From contig JAMPIT010000848.1 in NCBI GenBank assembly GCA_026261815.1, positions 2,604,001 through 2,668,000 on the forward strand: a DNA stretch of 64,000 nucleotides. The letters run 5' to 3'. The DNA comes from Monarcha castaneiventris obscurior. Lineage: Eukaryota; Chordata; Aves; Passeriformes; Monarchidae. Position 1 is the first letter of the stretch. Each line of letters opens with the position of its first letter. Made by a program: the position numbers and the translations under genes. Of this stretch, positions 1 through 14,105 are shown piece by piece. A model generated the notes under the pieces. That model saw only the letters and a program-made list of their open reading frames with translations. It was not told the origin of the DNA and searched no databases.

Positions 1-3000
1 TTAGTTACTTGGGGAACAAATACAAGAGACCCCTCTACCTCTACATTTGCAAGAATAAGAACACAGACAATAGCTTAAGTTCCTCTTAGTCACAAAACAG
101 TTTTGAGAAAAATGCGACATTTACCTCTGTACACTGTGTACTCTCCAAGTTTTTAAGCACTCAAACATTTTAAACTGGCTTCTGCAAGGCTGTATGAGCG
201 CTTTGTGTTTTGGACAAAGCTGATATAACACCCTGATGGCATGACAGTGGAACATTATCCATCTCAGCGATTTAACTGTGGCTGGATTTGACTAAAAGGT
301 AGGGCTGCAGAGCTTACTGTACCCCTGTGTGGTGAGGCTGTACCAGAGCTTCCCAGCTTTACAAGAGTACTATTTTGCAAAAGAAAAGTCAAAGATGTAA
401 CTTAAATGCAGATTTCAAGGCAAGCATGGTTTGACAGAAAGCATAGAGTGCCTAATTTGTGTGTCATCAGCAGATGACTTCAGCAATGGCACAACTGATG
501 GATCATTGTGTTGCAGAATCCCTATCATGACACGTGTGGCCACACAGTATAGCATTCTCCCAGAAAACCAAACCTCAAGGGAACATCATTTGGATAGATG
601 GGATATTCAAAATGTGTTGAACACTTCCACAGAGGAGCAGAAATCCTTATTCAAATATGCTAATGGTGCTTCTCAGCAGATGTCTGTGGGAGAGAGGAGG
701 AGACGGCAAGGCTGAGAGTCTTGAGTGAGTCAGGTCTCACTGCCCCACTAAAACCATCAATGACTTGCAGACCATTTCCTAAATTAAACTGTTCACATTT
801 CTAATTTAACTGAAGGCATTCAAATATAAGCAAAAGTGCTTCAGGAAACAATTGCAAAGATTAATTATTCCTCAAAACAACTACTCCAATCAAACTTAAT
901 TCTTCCCTACACAAAGCAGATCCACACATTCTGTCAAACGGAAATGTTGAAGCGAAGTAGCTACAGCGTTTCACAACTTGTCGGGATGCAAGAATCTGAC
1001 AGAGCAAAGATAATTTTTTTTTGCCTGGAGAACAGAGTGCCTTTGAATTAATAAATGTTGCATTAGAATTAACTGCACATGAAATAGAAGCAGTAAGAAA
1101 ACAGTGTCTCCTAGATAGAAAGCTTTCCAGGGACAGATTCTTCTACTCGGAAACCAGTTGACAGCAGAAGAAGAGAAAGAGATATCCTTTTCCTGTGGCT
1201 GGCAGGGGTCACATATAACCCACCCTCGACAACTCCTGCACACATGGCTGGAGCTCAGCATCACTCTCTGAATATCTGTAATGTACGTCAGGCCATCTTC
1301 GAGGGAAGGAGACAACACTGAGCTCTCCATGGCTGCCCGTGTGTGCTGCAAAAAGCTGAGGGGACAGCACAGAGCCACCATCACGGCCCACGACCTCATC
1401 CACATCCCCTCTCCCCTGTAAACCCACACCCAGACGCCCACCAAGGAAACTTCTGCACAGCACTTTGTGGCACAGCGCTTGAGACCCCTGGGCTAGCAGC
1501 TACCTCTCTTCCCCCCACCTTACACCAGTGTTTATAACAATTCAGCACGAGGCACAGGTGGATGCTCCAGGTTGGGGTGTGCTGGAGGACTCTGCGGGAT
1601 GCCCATGGGAGACAGGAGTGGGAAGCAGCTGGTGGCCAGGAAGGCAGCCTGGCACGCTGAGCGCTGACCGATGCCACGTCACCCTTCCCCGCGCTCGCCC
1701 ATCTGTGCCACCGTCCCCATCTGCCGGGTTCTGCCACGGACCACGAGCGCCCTGGGACTGACACTGACATTTCGCTTTGCATTTCTACAGGCACAGCATG
1801 AACTTGGCCCAGGACCACAGCTCTCACGTGCAGCCACAACACCAAGAGCAACACAAACAAGGACAAGGTTTCAAATCCCTTGCTCCCAGTGCTGACTCAT
1901 TCTCAGGGCTCCTGCTCCGCTCCAGTCTCCCATAGCCACAAAAGACAAAACCTGTTGTCTGTACCTGCGGTCCTCTGATCACCCGTGCAGCAGCAGCAGG
2001 GCCTGAGAGCAGAAAGCTGCCTCCAGTGCACAGGGCAGGTAAGGGACAGCAAGGATTGTTCAGCTCTACCCTGAGCAGGTACACCCATGGTGTAAGAATC
2101 AGTCGCTGTATTTAGGATCTGGATTAACTCATAACCAGGTCTGGGATCACCAACCTCTGCAGGTATTATCCACAGCATCTTCTTCCAGGCCGCTGGTCCC
2201 TTTCATACACTTCCCTCTGATAAAAGATTGATTCGACATCAGCTCTTCTAGAACTGCTCTCATTTTTTACTTCAACTTAATCTATTTATGAAACAAACAC
2301 ATTTACCTAGAGCTAGAATGTGCCCAGCAGGCAGAGAAGCATTTCTTACAATCACTAGGATAACCTACAGCCAAAGATACACTCCTTACTGTGCAAGAAG
2401 AGAGAAAAGCCCTGGATTTTGCTGCCTCCTGCACCAGCCAAGAGATCTGGCACCCCTGGGGTAATGCATGGCCAGGTGAGCTCTAAGGGCTATCTTTGCA
2501 AGGTTACAGGGATAAACTATCCTTTCATTTATAAGAGATCGATTAAAAAAATAGCTAACATTCCAGATGGAGGAATAATTTCTCTTGTTCCCTATATGTT
2601 TGCCAAATGAGCATGGTTACCTACCCCACAAACAACTAACAAAACTGGTTAGAGGCTTGAGGAGCTCCAAAGGTTACTTTGGATGAAGCCAAACCGAAGT
2701 AGGCACGAAAAGGACTTAACACACTTGGGCTATATTTTAAAAAAATGTAAAAATGGACTAGTTAAGTCCTGAATCATAGTTTTCTTTTAAACCATATGTA
2801 CCCCAATACAGTGCTGCAACTGAGAAATATCCATGGCAACGTGAAAACACACATAGGGGCTCTCTCTATTTAATAGCTTTGTAACGCTTTAATGTTTGAA
2901 ATTATAGAGAAGGTCAATGTTTAAATTTATGAGGAAGTTCAACAGATAAAACCCAAACAAAAGAATATTCTAAACTAGCCTGAATATCCACAGCCCATTC

Positions 3001-6000
3001 TCACACTCCAATAGTTTAGATGTTTTTATCAATCCATTAAATTAATATTTCACATACTTTCTCTTCAAAGCAATTGATCATAACACAGTGCCTCTGCCAG
3101 TACTTTATAGTGTGTGAAAGCAGCAGCCTGGACTGAATTTTATCTCTAATTCAACTCTTTTCTGAATGAGCAGCTGACACGAGGAAGGCTTACTGTCAGT
3201 ATCTAGGAGACATTTTGACTTTGGAAACCATTTTCTCTCTGCCAGACACTTGGTTCCAGCTGGCTGAGACACGATTTGATTCTCCTGTCTTGCAGCCAGG
3301 GCAGGGGTCTGCCAAGCTGGACAGCCCCTGTGCTGAGGTGCTGACCAGGGAGAGGACCCTTACAAGTCCCTCACAGCTGCTCTGTACCTTCCCCTGCTTC
3401 CTGACCAGTGCAGCCCTGCTCTTCACACTTGTGTAAGGAGCAGGCATTTCCCCTTGTGTAGATGCTCGAGCTGGATCTGGATTCCAGGGTAGCTGCATTT
3501 GCAGTGTGACCCACAGCTACAGCTCCAAATATCCAAATCTGCATCCCTGTCAGGGCATGCCTCAGATGCCTTCTGCCAGTGCCAGCAGGTGTCCCTCCCA
3601 AGAAAACCACGATTAGGATGAAAGGAGCTGGTGCATTACAGGGTCTCACCCAGCTGAGCCACAGCACAGCTGGAGCACACACCCAGACCCGAGAAATGCT
3701 GCAGTTTAGGCACAGGAAAGGAAACCCCATCCTTTCCAGTGATTTTTCGCATTTCCCTACCCATCTTTCTTTAGGTGGAGATCTTGTCCTCTGTAGTACA
3801 CTGGTCTGGAAGCTCTCACCTCTCCAGAACTGAGCACTGCTTCTGACTTCCCAACAACTCCCAGCGGGTTCACCACTGTTACACTGACTGTCCCAGCTAC
3901 TCAGACCATTGCTGTCACTCTATAAAATCCTTACTTTCTGTTCTGCTTTAGCCAGGTTTCCAAACTTCATGCTCCACATAAGGAGCAAGATGGTTCTCCT
4001 CCACACCAGCAAACACAGCCCCATTAACCTTAAGGACGACCTTCATCCTGGACTGGGGAGGGCTGTGCTAAGGCCACTGTCAGCCAAAGGGAGATTTCAT
4101 ACACCCCATTCCCTCAGTTTTAATGATGAGCTGCACCCAGGTGCACCCCAAGCTGCCTACAAGGCAGGTGCCCACAGTCATCATGGATCCTGTTATTAAC
4201 CCACATGCACTTGCCACTTGGCAGCTCAGTTCCTCAGCAGTTTGGTTCCTTCTGATATGTTCCCACAGGAATATCAGCATTCCGAACGGCTGATTCCAGC
4301 CAAGACCAAGTGTATGGAAGATCCTCAGAACAGCTAAGATTTGTGTTCACAAGATTTGTGTTAGAAACAGGCATTCTAGAAATGTGCCCACAAAGAGTGC
4401 ATGACTGACTTTTACCTCTTCTTACTCTACTGCTCCATAACTGAAATGTAGGATAGACATTTGCATAAGTTAAACCAACAATTATTCTGATAATAACTGC
4501 AGTTTAAAAATCCTTAAACTTCACTGACATTGCTGGGGACCTCAGTGGAGCAAAGACAGTGGCACTCAGCCAGCAGGAAGGCCAGCAACATTACCATCCT
4601 GAGATCAAAAGAGTTATTAACCCCGAGTCCTTGAACTGCTGAGTGCAGTCATTTTGGCTATTTCAAAACCCCCACTGCAACTTCCTGGCGAACAAAGCTC
4701 CATGTTTGCTCAGAGCATCTTCTTTGTAGATGCAGCTGAGGAATGAAAAGGGTACTAGAACACTGAAGTCCACATCCGCCTCTTTGGAGAGACACATGGT
4801 CATGAGATATCTGAAATCCTCATGCTCTGGAAGCACTCAAATGTGATCCTGTCTCTTGCTCCGAGCCCTGTTGCTCTCCTGCCTCCACTGGCGGCCTCCT
4901 TCTGCACACTAAGAGATTATCTGCACCCAGTTCACTGCCCAGAACTCAGTCCAGACACACTGCAGGTGTAGCAGGCAAAGGAACTGTGGAAGATGAGAAG
5001 AGTCTTCTCACCTTATGTCCACAAGGTAGACAGCGAAGAAGAACAAAAGGGCCATGGCAGAAAAGGAAATAGTGTGTAAGTAAAAAGATATTCTGTATTT
5101 TTCAAAAGCAGAGCCATTTTTCCAGACTAAATGGGTGAAATACTGGAAGCCAGAGGTATTGTTACCACTGCTCAAATGTGTCCACGGCTCTCAGCACATT
5201 TGTAAATTTCCTTTCACGCTCCTTTGATATGACCCACCCATAGTAACTTAAATGAAACACCTCAAGAATTTTTCTTGTTTGTTGATTTAGGCGATCGTTA
5301 GGCTGTTTTCCTCCTTCAGAGGAAAACGTCAAGTTTCCTTTAAGCTTGGCCATTTATCAGCTCTTCTCCTTTTTCCGTAGGATGGCTATTCTCTTAAAGA
5401 TGTGGTTCTCAGCTTCAGACAAAATGGATGATTTGTCTGTTTGAAATAGGATTGTTTACTTTGTCAATGCCCCTGGGATCAATTTCATTTTTTTTCTGCC
5501 ATCTCCTGCAGAGAACATCTTGCCAAGTGCAGTATTCATCTCCCTGAATGAGCTATCAAGAGCTATTTTTTTGACAGAAATCATACTGCAACCCAAACTG
5601 GTCAGAATCCCTCACAATTTCAGAAGAATGCATGGGTATGAATAATATAGAATCTTATCTGGCACAATTTCAGCATTTCTCTTATAATTTCTCTTTCATG
5701 ACATCTATTTGCTTGAGAAAATTATGCACTAGTAGTTTTAACACCAGAAATAGAAAGCAGCACACGTTCTTCCTGGCTGGTTGCTCATACATGTCTGAAC
5801 ACACACAGGCACAAAATACTGGAGCAACGCTGCAACATCCCCATCGCACCAAACCCACCCTGAGCAGCTTCACTAACGAGACAACTTACACAGGCAAGAT
5901 CTGCTAATAAGCTGCTGGAGAATGAGGTCTTAATTGCAGATTTATTTAATTCAGAGACAAGTACTTGTGTTGTATGAAGAGCAGCTTATTAACATTCATG

Positions 6001-7428
6001 CATGAACATTCACTAAGTGTGAATAAATACAATTCAGCGCAAAAGCGCTTTTTTAAGCACTGGAAGAGAAAGCATTCACCTAAACCATCACCCTGCTCAG
6101 AGCAGGAGGAGTTGGACATCAGGGAATGAAATGCTGTTCCAGGCATTGTGTTGGGTTCTCACACTTGAACATGTCTCACTATCAATCATTCCTGAAGCAA
6201 CAGCGCCGAGACTTCCCAAAGCTCCTATTATTGTCTTGTATGCTCCTCAGCATTCAAACCGAATCTGAAGTGCAAACAAATCATCAGCAAAATTTTTAGA
6301 CAGAAATTTTTAAAAACTACATCTGCTGGAGGAGACAATCCTCTGCCTGCCACCCCTGCATGATGCTGATGACAAGTCTAGGTTAATCACACAGATGATG
6401 AATTGATTCTTACGTCAACTCCTTTAAAAACAACATCATTACAGGTGTAGCAGCCGGCAGACTGATGTATTCCTGCTGGCATCTGCACATCTTGGGATGA
6501 GCCACTAGACAAAGGAGCACGCCGGCATTTTGAGGGATGCGACCACGACAGTCAGTGTTAAAATACGCCTTAGTTACCAACTTTCATTATTTGCCACTCA
6601 CAAGATTCACTGACAGGTTCGGTCTCTGGTACAGTGTGCACTGGGAAAAACAGCCTTCACTTAGCAGAGAGGCACCGGGAATGGACAGGGCGCTCCCCGA
6701 TCCCTCTCCATCCACTCCGCGCACGCCCTCCCTACCCACGCAGCGGCTGTGCTGCCCTCTGCTCCCAGCACCTTCCCCAGCATCCACCACCCTCCCTCTC
6801 CCGTTCAACCCAGTGCTTTTCGTACTTTTCCCTACCACTGCCCCTCTTCTTTAAGCTTGGTCCCATTTTATGACTACCGCCAACTGCTAGAGGCCGGAAA
6901 GGTCTTTCTGACGCCGGCAAAAAATCACTGCATCCATTCTGAAAGGCTTTTGTTTTGGGATTTACTTCGCCCTCATTTAAACTGAATCCCTTTATTCCCC
7001 TCTCCAAATGCAGCATGGTGCACGGCGCTAACAACCCCTGGGAACAATTAGCCCGAGAGTTCATGGTGGATAAATCACAGTGGACACACCACCCGGCAGA
7101 ATGGACGCCTTCTCTCTGAGAGCTGCCCTTCATTCACACAGAGGAGGATGGAGCGTGAGCCGCTCCATTTGCAGATAACCCGTGTTTCCCATCAACTGGC
7201 AGCCGGAGCGTGTGTCACCGCTGGAACACACTCCCGGTTTTAACCTCCACAGGCACACGCGTCCCTTCGCCAGCCCCGCAGTCCCCGGCACCCCTCGGGA
7301 TGAACCCCCGGCGGGGTCGGGGGCAGCGCTGCGCACCCACCCTCGCCTGCGCCCATCGCCCTCAGCGGCCGGGCACCGAACCCCGGCAACCACCGCCCCC
7401 GAGAGCCCCCCGCTCCGGCCCCCCGTAC
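1..7428 (-). other. RIMS4: RIMS4 intron 1 (partial, promoter-proximal part)
   Basis: This stretch lies downstream, in the gene's minus-strand direction, of the first RIMS4 coding exon. The second exon of the family should follow the DEEDAG junction with a sequence rich in R, S and E, and I could not find it in any minus-strand frame here. The exon is therefore probably beyond the left edge of the window. I see no RNA gene, no clear transposable element and no convincing coding exon. The sequence is ordinary non-coding DNA, AT-rich around 2700-3120. Functional enhancers cannot be excluded by eye. Confidence 0.7.
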
Positions 7429-7860
7429 CCGCGTCCTCCTCGTCGAAGCTGTTCATGCAGGGGAAGTAGATGGCCAGGGCCTCGAAGGAGGCGGAGAGGC
7501 TGAGGCGGCTCTGCGACCGCTCCATGAAGAGCCCGGGTCCGGGGGCGCCGCCGGGGGTCTCGCCCGCGGCCGCGGGCGGCTTGGCGAGCTTGGCCGCCCC
7601 ATTCTTCACTCGGAGCACGGCCCGCGGCGTCTTGGCGGCAGCGGGGCCGCGCTAAGGCGGCGGGGAGAGGAGAGGCGAGGCGGGCGGCGGCGCGGCGCGG
7701 AGCGGAGCGCAGCCACCTGCTGCTGCCGCCCAGCCCTGGCACCGCCCGCCCCGCGCCGCTCCGCCCCGGCCGCCTCAGCGCCGCCAATGGCGGCCCGAGG
7801 GCGGGACGGCCCCGAGCAGCGGCCCCGGGCACCGGCCCCGAGCGGCGGCCCCCGAGCCTG
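7260..7860 (-). promoter_or_regulatory. RIMS4: CpG island over RIMS4 exon 1 and promoter
   Basis: The stretch is very GC-rich with dense CpG, in sharp contrast to the flanks on both sides, and it contains the RIMS4 start codon at 7525. A CCAAT box inside a near-palindrome (CCAAT at 7784-7788) lies about 260 bp upstream of the ATG; read in gene direction the same bases give GCCGCCATTGG, which resembles a YY1 site. No TATA box is evident. The exact transcription start cannot be placed from sequence. Island limits are judged by eye. Confidence 0.75.
7429..7525 (-). CDS. RIMS4: RIMS4, coding exon 1 (regulating synaptic membrane exocytosis 4)
   Basis: RIMS4 (RIM4 gamma) is a small RIM-family protein of the presynaptic active zone. 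It carries one C-terminal C2 domain and is linked to vesicle exocytosis and neurite growth. Only the first coding exon is in the window. Read on the minus strand it encodes 32 residues plus one base, starting MERSQSRLSLSASFEALAIY and ending in a DEEDA/G junction. That N-terminus matches the vertebrate RIMS4 start as I know it. The exon ends in a good splice donor (G then GTACGG, reading into 7428). The start is firm: the same frame has an in-frame TAG about 130 nt upstream, and no other ATG lies between it and the chosen start. The C2 domain is encoded by exons beyond the left edge. Its place next to YWHAB and PABPC1L agrees with conserved synteny. Confidence 0.9.
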
Positions 7861-10800
7861 GCCTGGGCCGGTCCCCGTGGTGTTCTCGCCCTGCCCGGGC
7901 CGGGAAAGGCCCCTCGCATCCCGAGCGGAGAGATAATGCAGCTGTAGGTTTGCTTGTGAATTGAAATTTGTTTGTGAAAGTGAAATAGACAGACAGGAAG
8001 AGATGCAGGAGGGCAGAGCATGGTCCTGGCTTTGATCTCACTGAGCGAAACGGTGGGAAACAGCCTTGAAGTTTCAGGAGTAGAGCCTTGACGCTTTCTT
8101 CCGAAAGAGAGGGGATAAAAGTGACCCCGGTGTGAATGAAGGAGCAGCCCGGCTCCCAGACTTCTCCCACGTACCTCTCTTCAGACACATAAAAAACCCT
8201 CCCCAAAATATAAAAGCCACTGTTTGGATGTGTGCAAGCTCCCAGGCAGAAAGCACATAAACCGGGAGGTTTTCCTTGGTGTGTTATGTTAAATGGGAAG
8301 GCTGCTGCCTGTTGTGGCTCCGCATTAAGCCCATTCTGCAGCACGCCGTGGGATAGGAGCTGCTGTGCTCTGTGAAATGAGCGAATTTTAGATCCTTCCC
8401 CACGTCTGATTTCTTTTCCAACAAGCTTTATGGAGAATTAGTGGCTCAAGAGTGCCAGCTGTCCACTGGTGGTGCCTATCACAGCATCATCCATTCCTGC
8501 TTTGGGGAAGGAAACCCAGCATAGCCTTATTTATTCAGTGCAAAAAAACCTGGGATAGTATTAGACAGAGTGTTTTCCACTAGCGATATGGTCTGCACAG
8601 AAAGGTTGCTGTTCCCTCAGGGAACAAAGATGTTCCTCGTGCTTGGTCTGTCCCCCCATCCTGATAACTAAATGTCATCCCACTGAAATGACAGGCCAAA
8701 ACTGTATATTAAGAGTCCAGTATCTCCCTTAGGAAAAGTGTGGCTAAAACTACTACATGTTGAATGCTACAGAACAACAGCCTGTATTTTTCTCTCAAAC
8801 AGTTAAATAAATCAATCCATTAAAAGTCTTCTATCTACTGAAAATCCTACCACAGCTGTATTGTATTTGTGGCTGCCAATGCCAAGAAGCAGCAAGAGCA
8901 GGGCCAGGAGCAGCCTCTGCACAGGGCAGGAACAACCCTGTGACCAGGCACAGTGCCATACCATGGGAGGTAGAGCAGGGGGGATGGCAGTGGCTCCTAT
9001 CAACACACCAGCTCCAAAGTCATCCATGGAAAGCCAAACATCAGTTCAGGAACAGGTTTGAGACAGTCTCACCTGCAGCCCAGGCAAGCACTAGAAGCCC
9101 CCCGGGCTTGGAGGTTAAATGGAGCTCCTGACAGAGAGGGTAAATGTAAGGCCCACATGAAGCGTTTTGGGGCAATTAAGGCCAGCTAGTGCACTCCCAG
9201 CCCTGACATCCAGACTCTTCATTACTGGTGATGCATCCAGAATGACAGAGGTCATTGTGAATATTCATATAGGAATATATGCCAAGCTGAGTTTGCAGGA
9301 CTTCCCAATACAAAATACGTTATTTAATTCAAAAACTAATCAAAATTTGCTCCAGAGTTAGTGAGTTATATGAATTACTTCATCAAAGCTAGGCCAGGCA
9401 GGCAGTAAAGCAGAAGGAACAGAATGAACTTATTACAGACAATGATATCTCCAGGTCTGAGTTTTGAAAGGCAGGGGAATCAGTGAGGAATGTATTACCA
9501 TATGTTTAAGAAGAGATTTCAATAGCACCAATCAAGGCATTAACAGCAGCTACAGGGACAAATTTCGGTGCATTAAAACTGTTAAGACAGCTCCTGTCTA
9601 CCAATCCTGCCAGCACATTTGATCAGAGGAGCAAGAGGCATCTGTGAATCAAAATTTGCTTCCAGGTTGCCAGGCACAGAAGTTACCTAAAAGTGCTGAC
9701 AACTGCTTTATTTTCATTTAAAGACTTCCATAAAAAATTCAAATGGGGAATAGAAGTTTAATCTCAGCTTTATGCTGTGGCATCTAAATTGCTCGTTTTA
9801 TGACATTTTGAAAGCACAGTGATGGCAGACACAGGCTTGTGGTTTGGAGAGCTGATCTCTGTCTCCAACACTCTGTCCTCTGTTTTCTTCACCAGCATAC
9901 TAGGACTGAAGACCCTTCTGCTTTTAGTGCTTCGAGACCTCCTTTAGAGGTGCTGAGGAGAACCGTCATCATCCCCACACCACCTCTGTGCACCTTTCTC
10001 CATGTTCATCCATCTGCCAGCTTTCTCCATGGACACAGTCTGAACCCCTTGCACCTGCACAACTCAGCACCACTTGGTCACATCCTCTCAATGCTCCTTT
10101 TGTGCATTTTCTTCCAGGCTGTCTTCCACCTCCCTCTTTGCCATATCTGTGGGACCAGCCATGCACCAGCCTGCTCCTTTCTGCCACAGTGTGGCTTGGG
10201 CTGAGTGCTCTAAACATCACCCCTTGGCTTTGGTGTCATCTGCCTCTCATTTAACTGCTACGTTTTGCTCCTCAGGGTGGGGACAAATATGTGTCCTGCA
10301 GGGCTCTTTGATTATTGGTTGGGCCAAAACATCCTAAACCAAAACCATCTGCCTTAAAGTGAGACAAAATGCATTGACACCTGGAAATCAGATGGACAGT
10401 TAAAGGCGTAATGCCCTCTGGATGACTGGAGGAAACTGTTTGTTTTGGCTGCCTGTTTAAGGGAAATAGGGATTTGCAGTGAAGCTGGAAATCGTTAATC
10501 TGTAAGAGTTCTTCTCATTGATCGACATGGACAGAAAAATCCTTGGGAGGGACTTGCAGAAGTGAGGATAAACAAGGAGGAAGATTCCTGTGATGTTGTA
10601 AATAAGCTGAGAGTGCAACTGAGAACAAATGAACTCAAAGATTTAATACCTCCAAAACAGCACGTCTGTGGCTGCCCTAGTGGAAGTGGTTAATTGATTG
10701 TTTCCCCAGTGAAGCCGGCTCTGACTGATTGAACCATGGAAAGCTCTGATAGATTTTTCCTGCTGGCTCTTTCTCTTCCCACTAGTCATGTAGCTTATAT

Positions 10801-12941
10801 TTTTGCCTTTACTCTTAGGTGTCTGGGTCAGCCTAGGAAGTTCGTTTTTATACTGGAGCAAGAGCATATGCTGCCCTCTCCCTCTTGTACTCCCTACGGT
10901 TCTGTGTATGCCTGTTTGGAAATAAAACCAAACTCTCTGATGTGTGTATGTTTGCTCTTTCTGCTCTCTCTGCCCACTGCTTGCTCAAAAAATAGTCCAC
11001 ATGCTGGGAGCTCAAATGCAGCAGAGAAACAAGCCCTGCTAGTGAAAACACATCTCATGCATAAATCTGCTCGGAGTAAATACAGCATTCTTAAGGGTGA
11101 GGAGGGTTGGGCTCCTCCCTGCCTCAAGCTACCCCTTCCCTGCCCTGAGCAAAGCTGGTACCGGAGCCAGGTAGCTCATGGTTGGCAGCACATGATGTTC
11201 TCCAGCACCCAAAAACAAATGCAGACTTGACCATCCCTGCTCTTCAGGGCTCTAATTGATTCCACTTACAAGTTCCTCTTGGTCTTTCTGGGCAGGCTGG
11301 AGGGCAGGAGGTGAGATGTGCTGAACATGGGTACATAGAACCAGGGACTGAATGCCGCAGACTGTGGTTCCATGGCATTGCAGGGTGAAGCTCAGAAGTG
11401 CTGGCTCACGTGCCTGACATACCAAGTACCACAGCCTCACTGGGCTTGGTTGTTGTACACTTACATAACAATACACAACTTACTTATTCTTTCTTGCTAT
11501 TTGTGTAGAGGGAATATTGCAGGCTGATGCCTCGAAGAACCAGGCACGGTATAAATACAGAGTGAAAGCCTTTCTCTTCCTCAAGTGCTCACTGTTCAAG
11601 TAGCCAAGACAAAGAACAGAAGGCAGTATAATTTTTTTTTACAAGTTCAGGGTACATAGCATGTGAGTTTTGCTTGGCTTGCCCAACACTGTATAAGAAA
11701 ACTCTCTGCTGGAACTATAAACTGACTGTAGATTTCCTGCCATAATCTCAAAACTACCTTCTGCTTTTCACCAATAGAAGCAATATTCTAACCTTAGCAA
11801 AATTAAATTATAAGCCAGACAGGTTTTTACAACATCCTTTGTTGGCTGGGATCCAGGCAAGCCAGGAGTGCTCTGGCTTGTGCACAGCTGAACCGCTTCC
11901 GTGTCCTAAAGAGCGAGCCAGGCTGCTACCTGTGTGGAGTCTTTCACAGTGCTCTGCACTTAAACCTGACACCCCATCTAGAAGCAGAGATCCTGTTGTT
12001 TTAGTCACTTCTCTCTCACACCCTCTTTAGCTATCAAAACCAAGCCCACAAAGGTGCTAAACTGGAGAGACAGAGCCCAGAGGATGAGTAATGGGAGGCT
12101 GAGCCGTCAGCCTTGGGTCCCTTGCTAGCCCTGCTTCTTCTCACATTTGTCTAGCCAGGATTTTCCTGAGTTAAGAGAACTCAAGGCTTCACAGCACGTG
12201 CTGTACTCTGTTTTTACTGTTGGTATCTACTAAAACTGCATGGGTTCAGCCCATTCAGTGGCTTCCACCCCCTGGCAGCAGGAGTTTGAATGGGCTGGAC
12301 ACTGCCCTGGGGTATAACTCAGCAGACCATCTTCTGCTTCGCTGTGTCCTCCTCAGTGCTGGGGTTTGGTTCGGGCTTTTTTTTGGTTCAGCCAGCCAGG
12401 ATGGGTAAAAGGATGTTAAATCAGGCTGATTCTCTTCTGATGACTAAAATGCAGACCCAGACTGATGAAGTGCAGGGTAGTGGTGATTTGCAGACACGTT
12501 GTCTGCTTCAATGTTCAGTCACATGCAAAAGGGAAGAGGAAGCACCTGCATGTAGAAAGTGCTGTTAAGAGCAAGTACTTGCTTATCCACTTCCCTGATT
12601 TATCATAAACAAACCATCTCCCCGGGGGCTGTGCTATTCCCCAGCTCTCCAGGCTGGGAAATGGCTAGGCACAGTGAGGAAAAGCTTGAGATCTGGGAAA
12701 AAGAGAATGGAAGATCAAAAGCAAGAAGGAGGCTAAAAATGCTGAAGTGTGGGAGGCACAAGAGGAGAAGGAAAGGACTGGGGAGTTGAACCAGTCCAAA
12801 AAAATTTTGCAGCCAGAGACAAGTTCAAGAGAGCTGAAGAAATGGACTTGGCCACATCCTGTGGCTGGGAGAAAAGAGACTTAGTAGGAGCTCATGTACA
12901 TGAAACAGCTCATCTAGCTCCTCCCAAAAGAGAGAAGGGAA

Positions 12942-12983
12942 CTCCATCAATAGTGCTGGGAAGTCCATCAATAGTCATGGGCA
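12942..12983. repeat. 21-bp tandem duplication, two imperfect copies
   Basis: The 12-mer TCCATCAATAGT occurs twice at a spacing of about 21 bp, followed by similar G-rich spacers (GCTGGGAAG and CATGGGCAG). Two copies only; probably a local slippage duplication. Confidence 0.6.
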
Positions 12984-13550
12984 GCAGTGTTTTAAAGCAC
13001 CTGGCTGAGTGCCCACACATGGCAGAGGGGTGCAGCTCAGGCAGGGGGGTATCTGTCCTGCGTGGGTGTGAAAACACAGAGGCTGCTTTGGAAACCTGAA
13101 CCACGGTGTCTTCATTCTATGAAGCATCCAACAGAGCAGACATTTTGTGGCAAATATCCCAAGGGCTTGGGAGAGGAGTTTGGCAGATTGTGGCAGAATG
13201 AAAGGATGGAATTCTGCAGACAAACCACTTCAGTCCTTTCGTTCGTATCCGCTCATGGTATTGGCATTGTCACAAAGGAGGCACTGCTGGGAATGACAGG
13301 TGGAATTTAGTGCATTTGAATTTTAATCAGCAATTATTGTAAAACACAATAATGCTTTAACTGGTGGGTAATTTATCTCCAATTCCAAAAATATAGACTC
13401 ATCCACTCTAAATGTCCAATCTCTTTCCTCCAAGCAAGCTAGCATATAGAAATGTATGAATGATAACCAAGCAAAGTAATGATGGCTGGAGAATTAAGAT
13501 GGCTCAGAACTACTCAGCCAAATTACATATTAATAGTATGGCAGCCATCC

Positions 13551-13592
13551 CAGGCCAGGCTTAGAGAGACTCAGGCCAGGCTTAGAGAGACT
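13551..13592. repeat. 21-bp perfect tandem duplication
   Basis: Two adjacent identical copies of a 21-bp unit beginning CAGGCCAGGC and ending TTAGAGAGACT. A third partial start (CAGG) follows. Likely a recent local duplication, useful as a length marker at most. Confidence 0.8.
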
Positions 13593-14105
13593 CAGGCTTG
13601 CTTCTCTCACTGACACTCGAAGGGCTGTGTCTCTATCTGATTCCCCTGTGCACTCACACAGGCTCAGAGGGAAGGAGAGGAAATGTTTAAATATTGTTGT
13701 AGCAACAATATTCAGTGCCAAGACTGGGAAGTTCTGCTACCTGTGCAACTACAGCAATTCTTGGAAGGAATACAGAAAATAGAATCATAGAACCGTAACA
13801 TCACAGACATTTCATCTTTCTGATATTCTGAGTTGCTGAATTTAGCTTTTTAGCTAAGAATGCATTCTTAGCTGCCCCCACATCTGGTGTTCAGCAACCC
13901 TCAGTGCTGAACACCTCCCAGCCACTCAGGGAAGCATTCCATAGCAGGGATCAGCCCATGCCCTGGACAATCCCTCCAGCACTAAACCAGCTCAGACCCT
14001 CATTGGGAGGCCCAGAAACCCAGCAAATGAGGGTGCATGAGCTCTGTGCCCAATGTGCTACTGGGGCTCAGGCTATCTGGGAGCTGGTTTTGTTTGGGTT
14101 TTATA

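Larger units (their letters stand above)
7960..14105. other. Intergenic, no gene seen
   Basis: This is the start of the gene desert between RIMS4 and YWHAB. All open frames are short and in overlapping shadow patterns, and none resembles a known protein. It contains small tandem duplications at 12942-12983 and 13551-13592. No CR1 fragment, RNA gene or clear promoter was recognised. Around 13780 there is a short stretch (AGAATCATAGAACCGTAACA) that could be a very worn CR1 end, but it is too short to call. Confidence 0.5.

Noticed and set aside
13780..13805. Possible CR1 tail (AGAATCATAGAACCGTAACA)
   Set aside because: Only about 20 bp resemble the family and no further landmarks follow.
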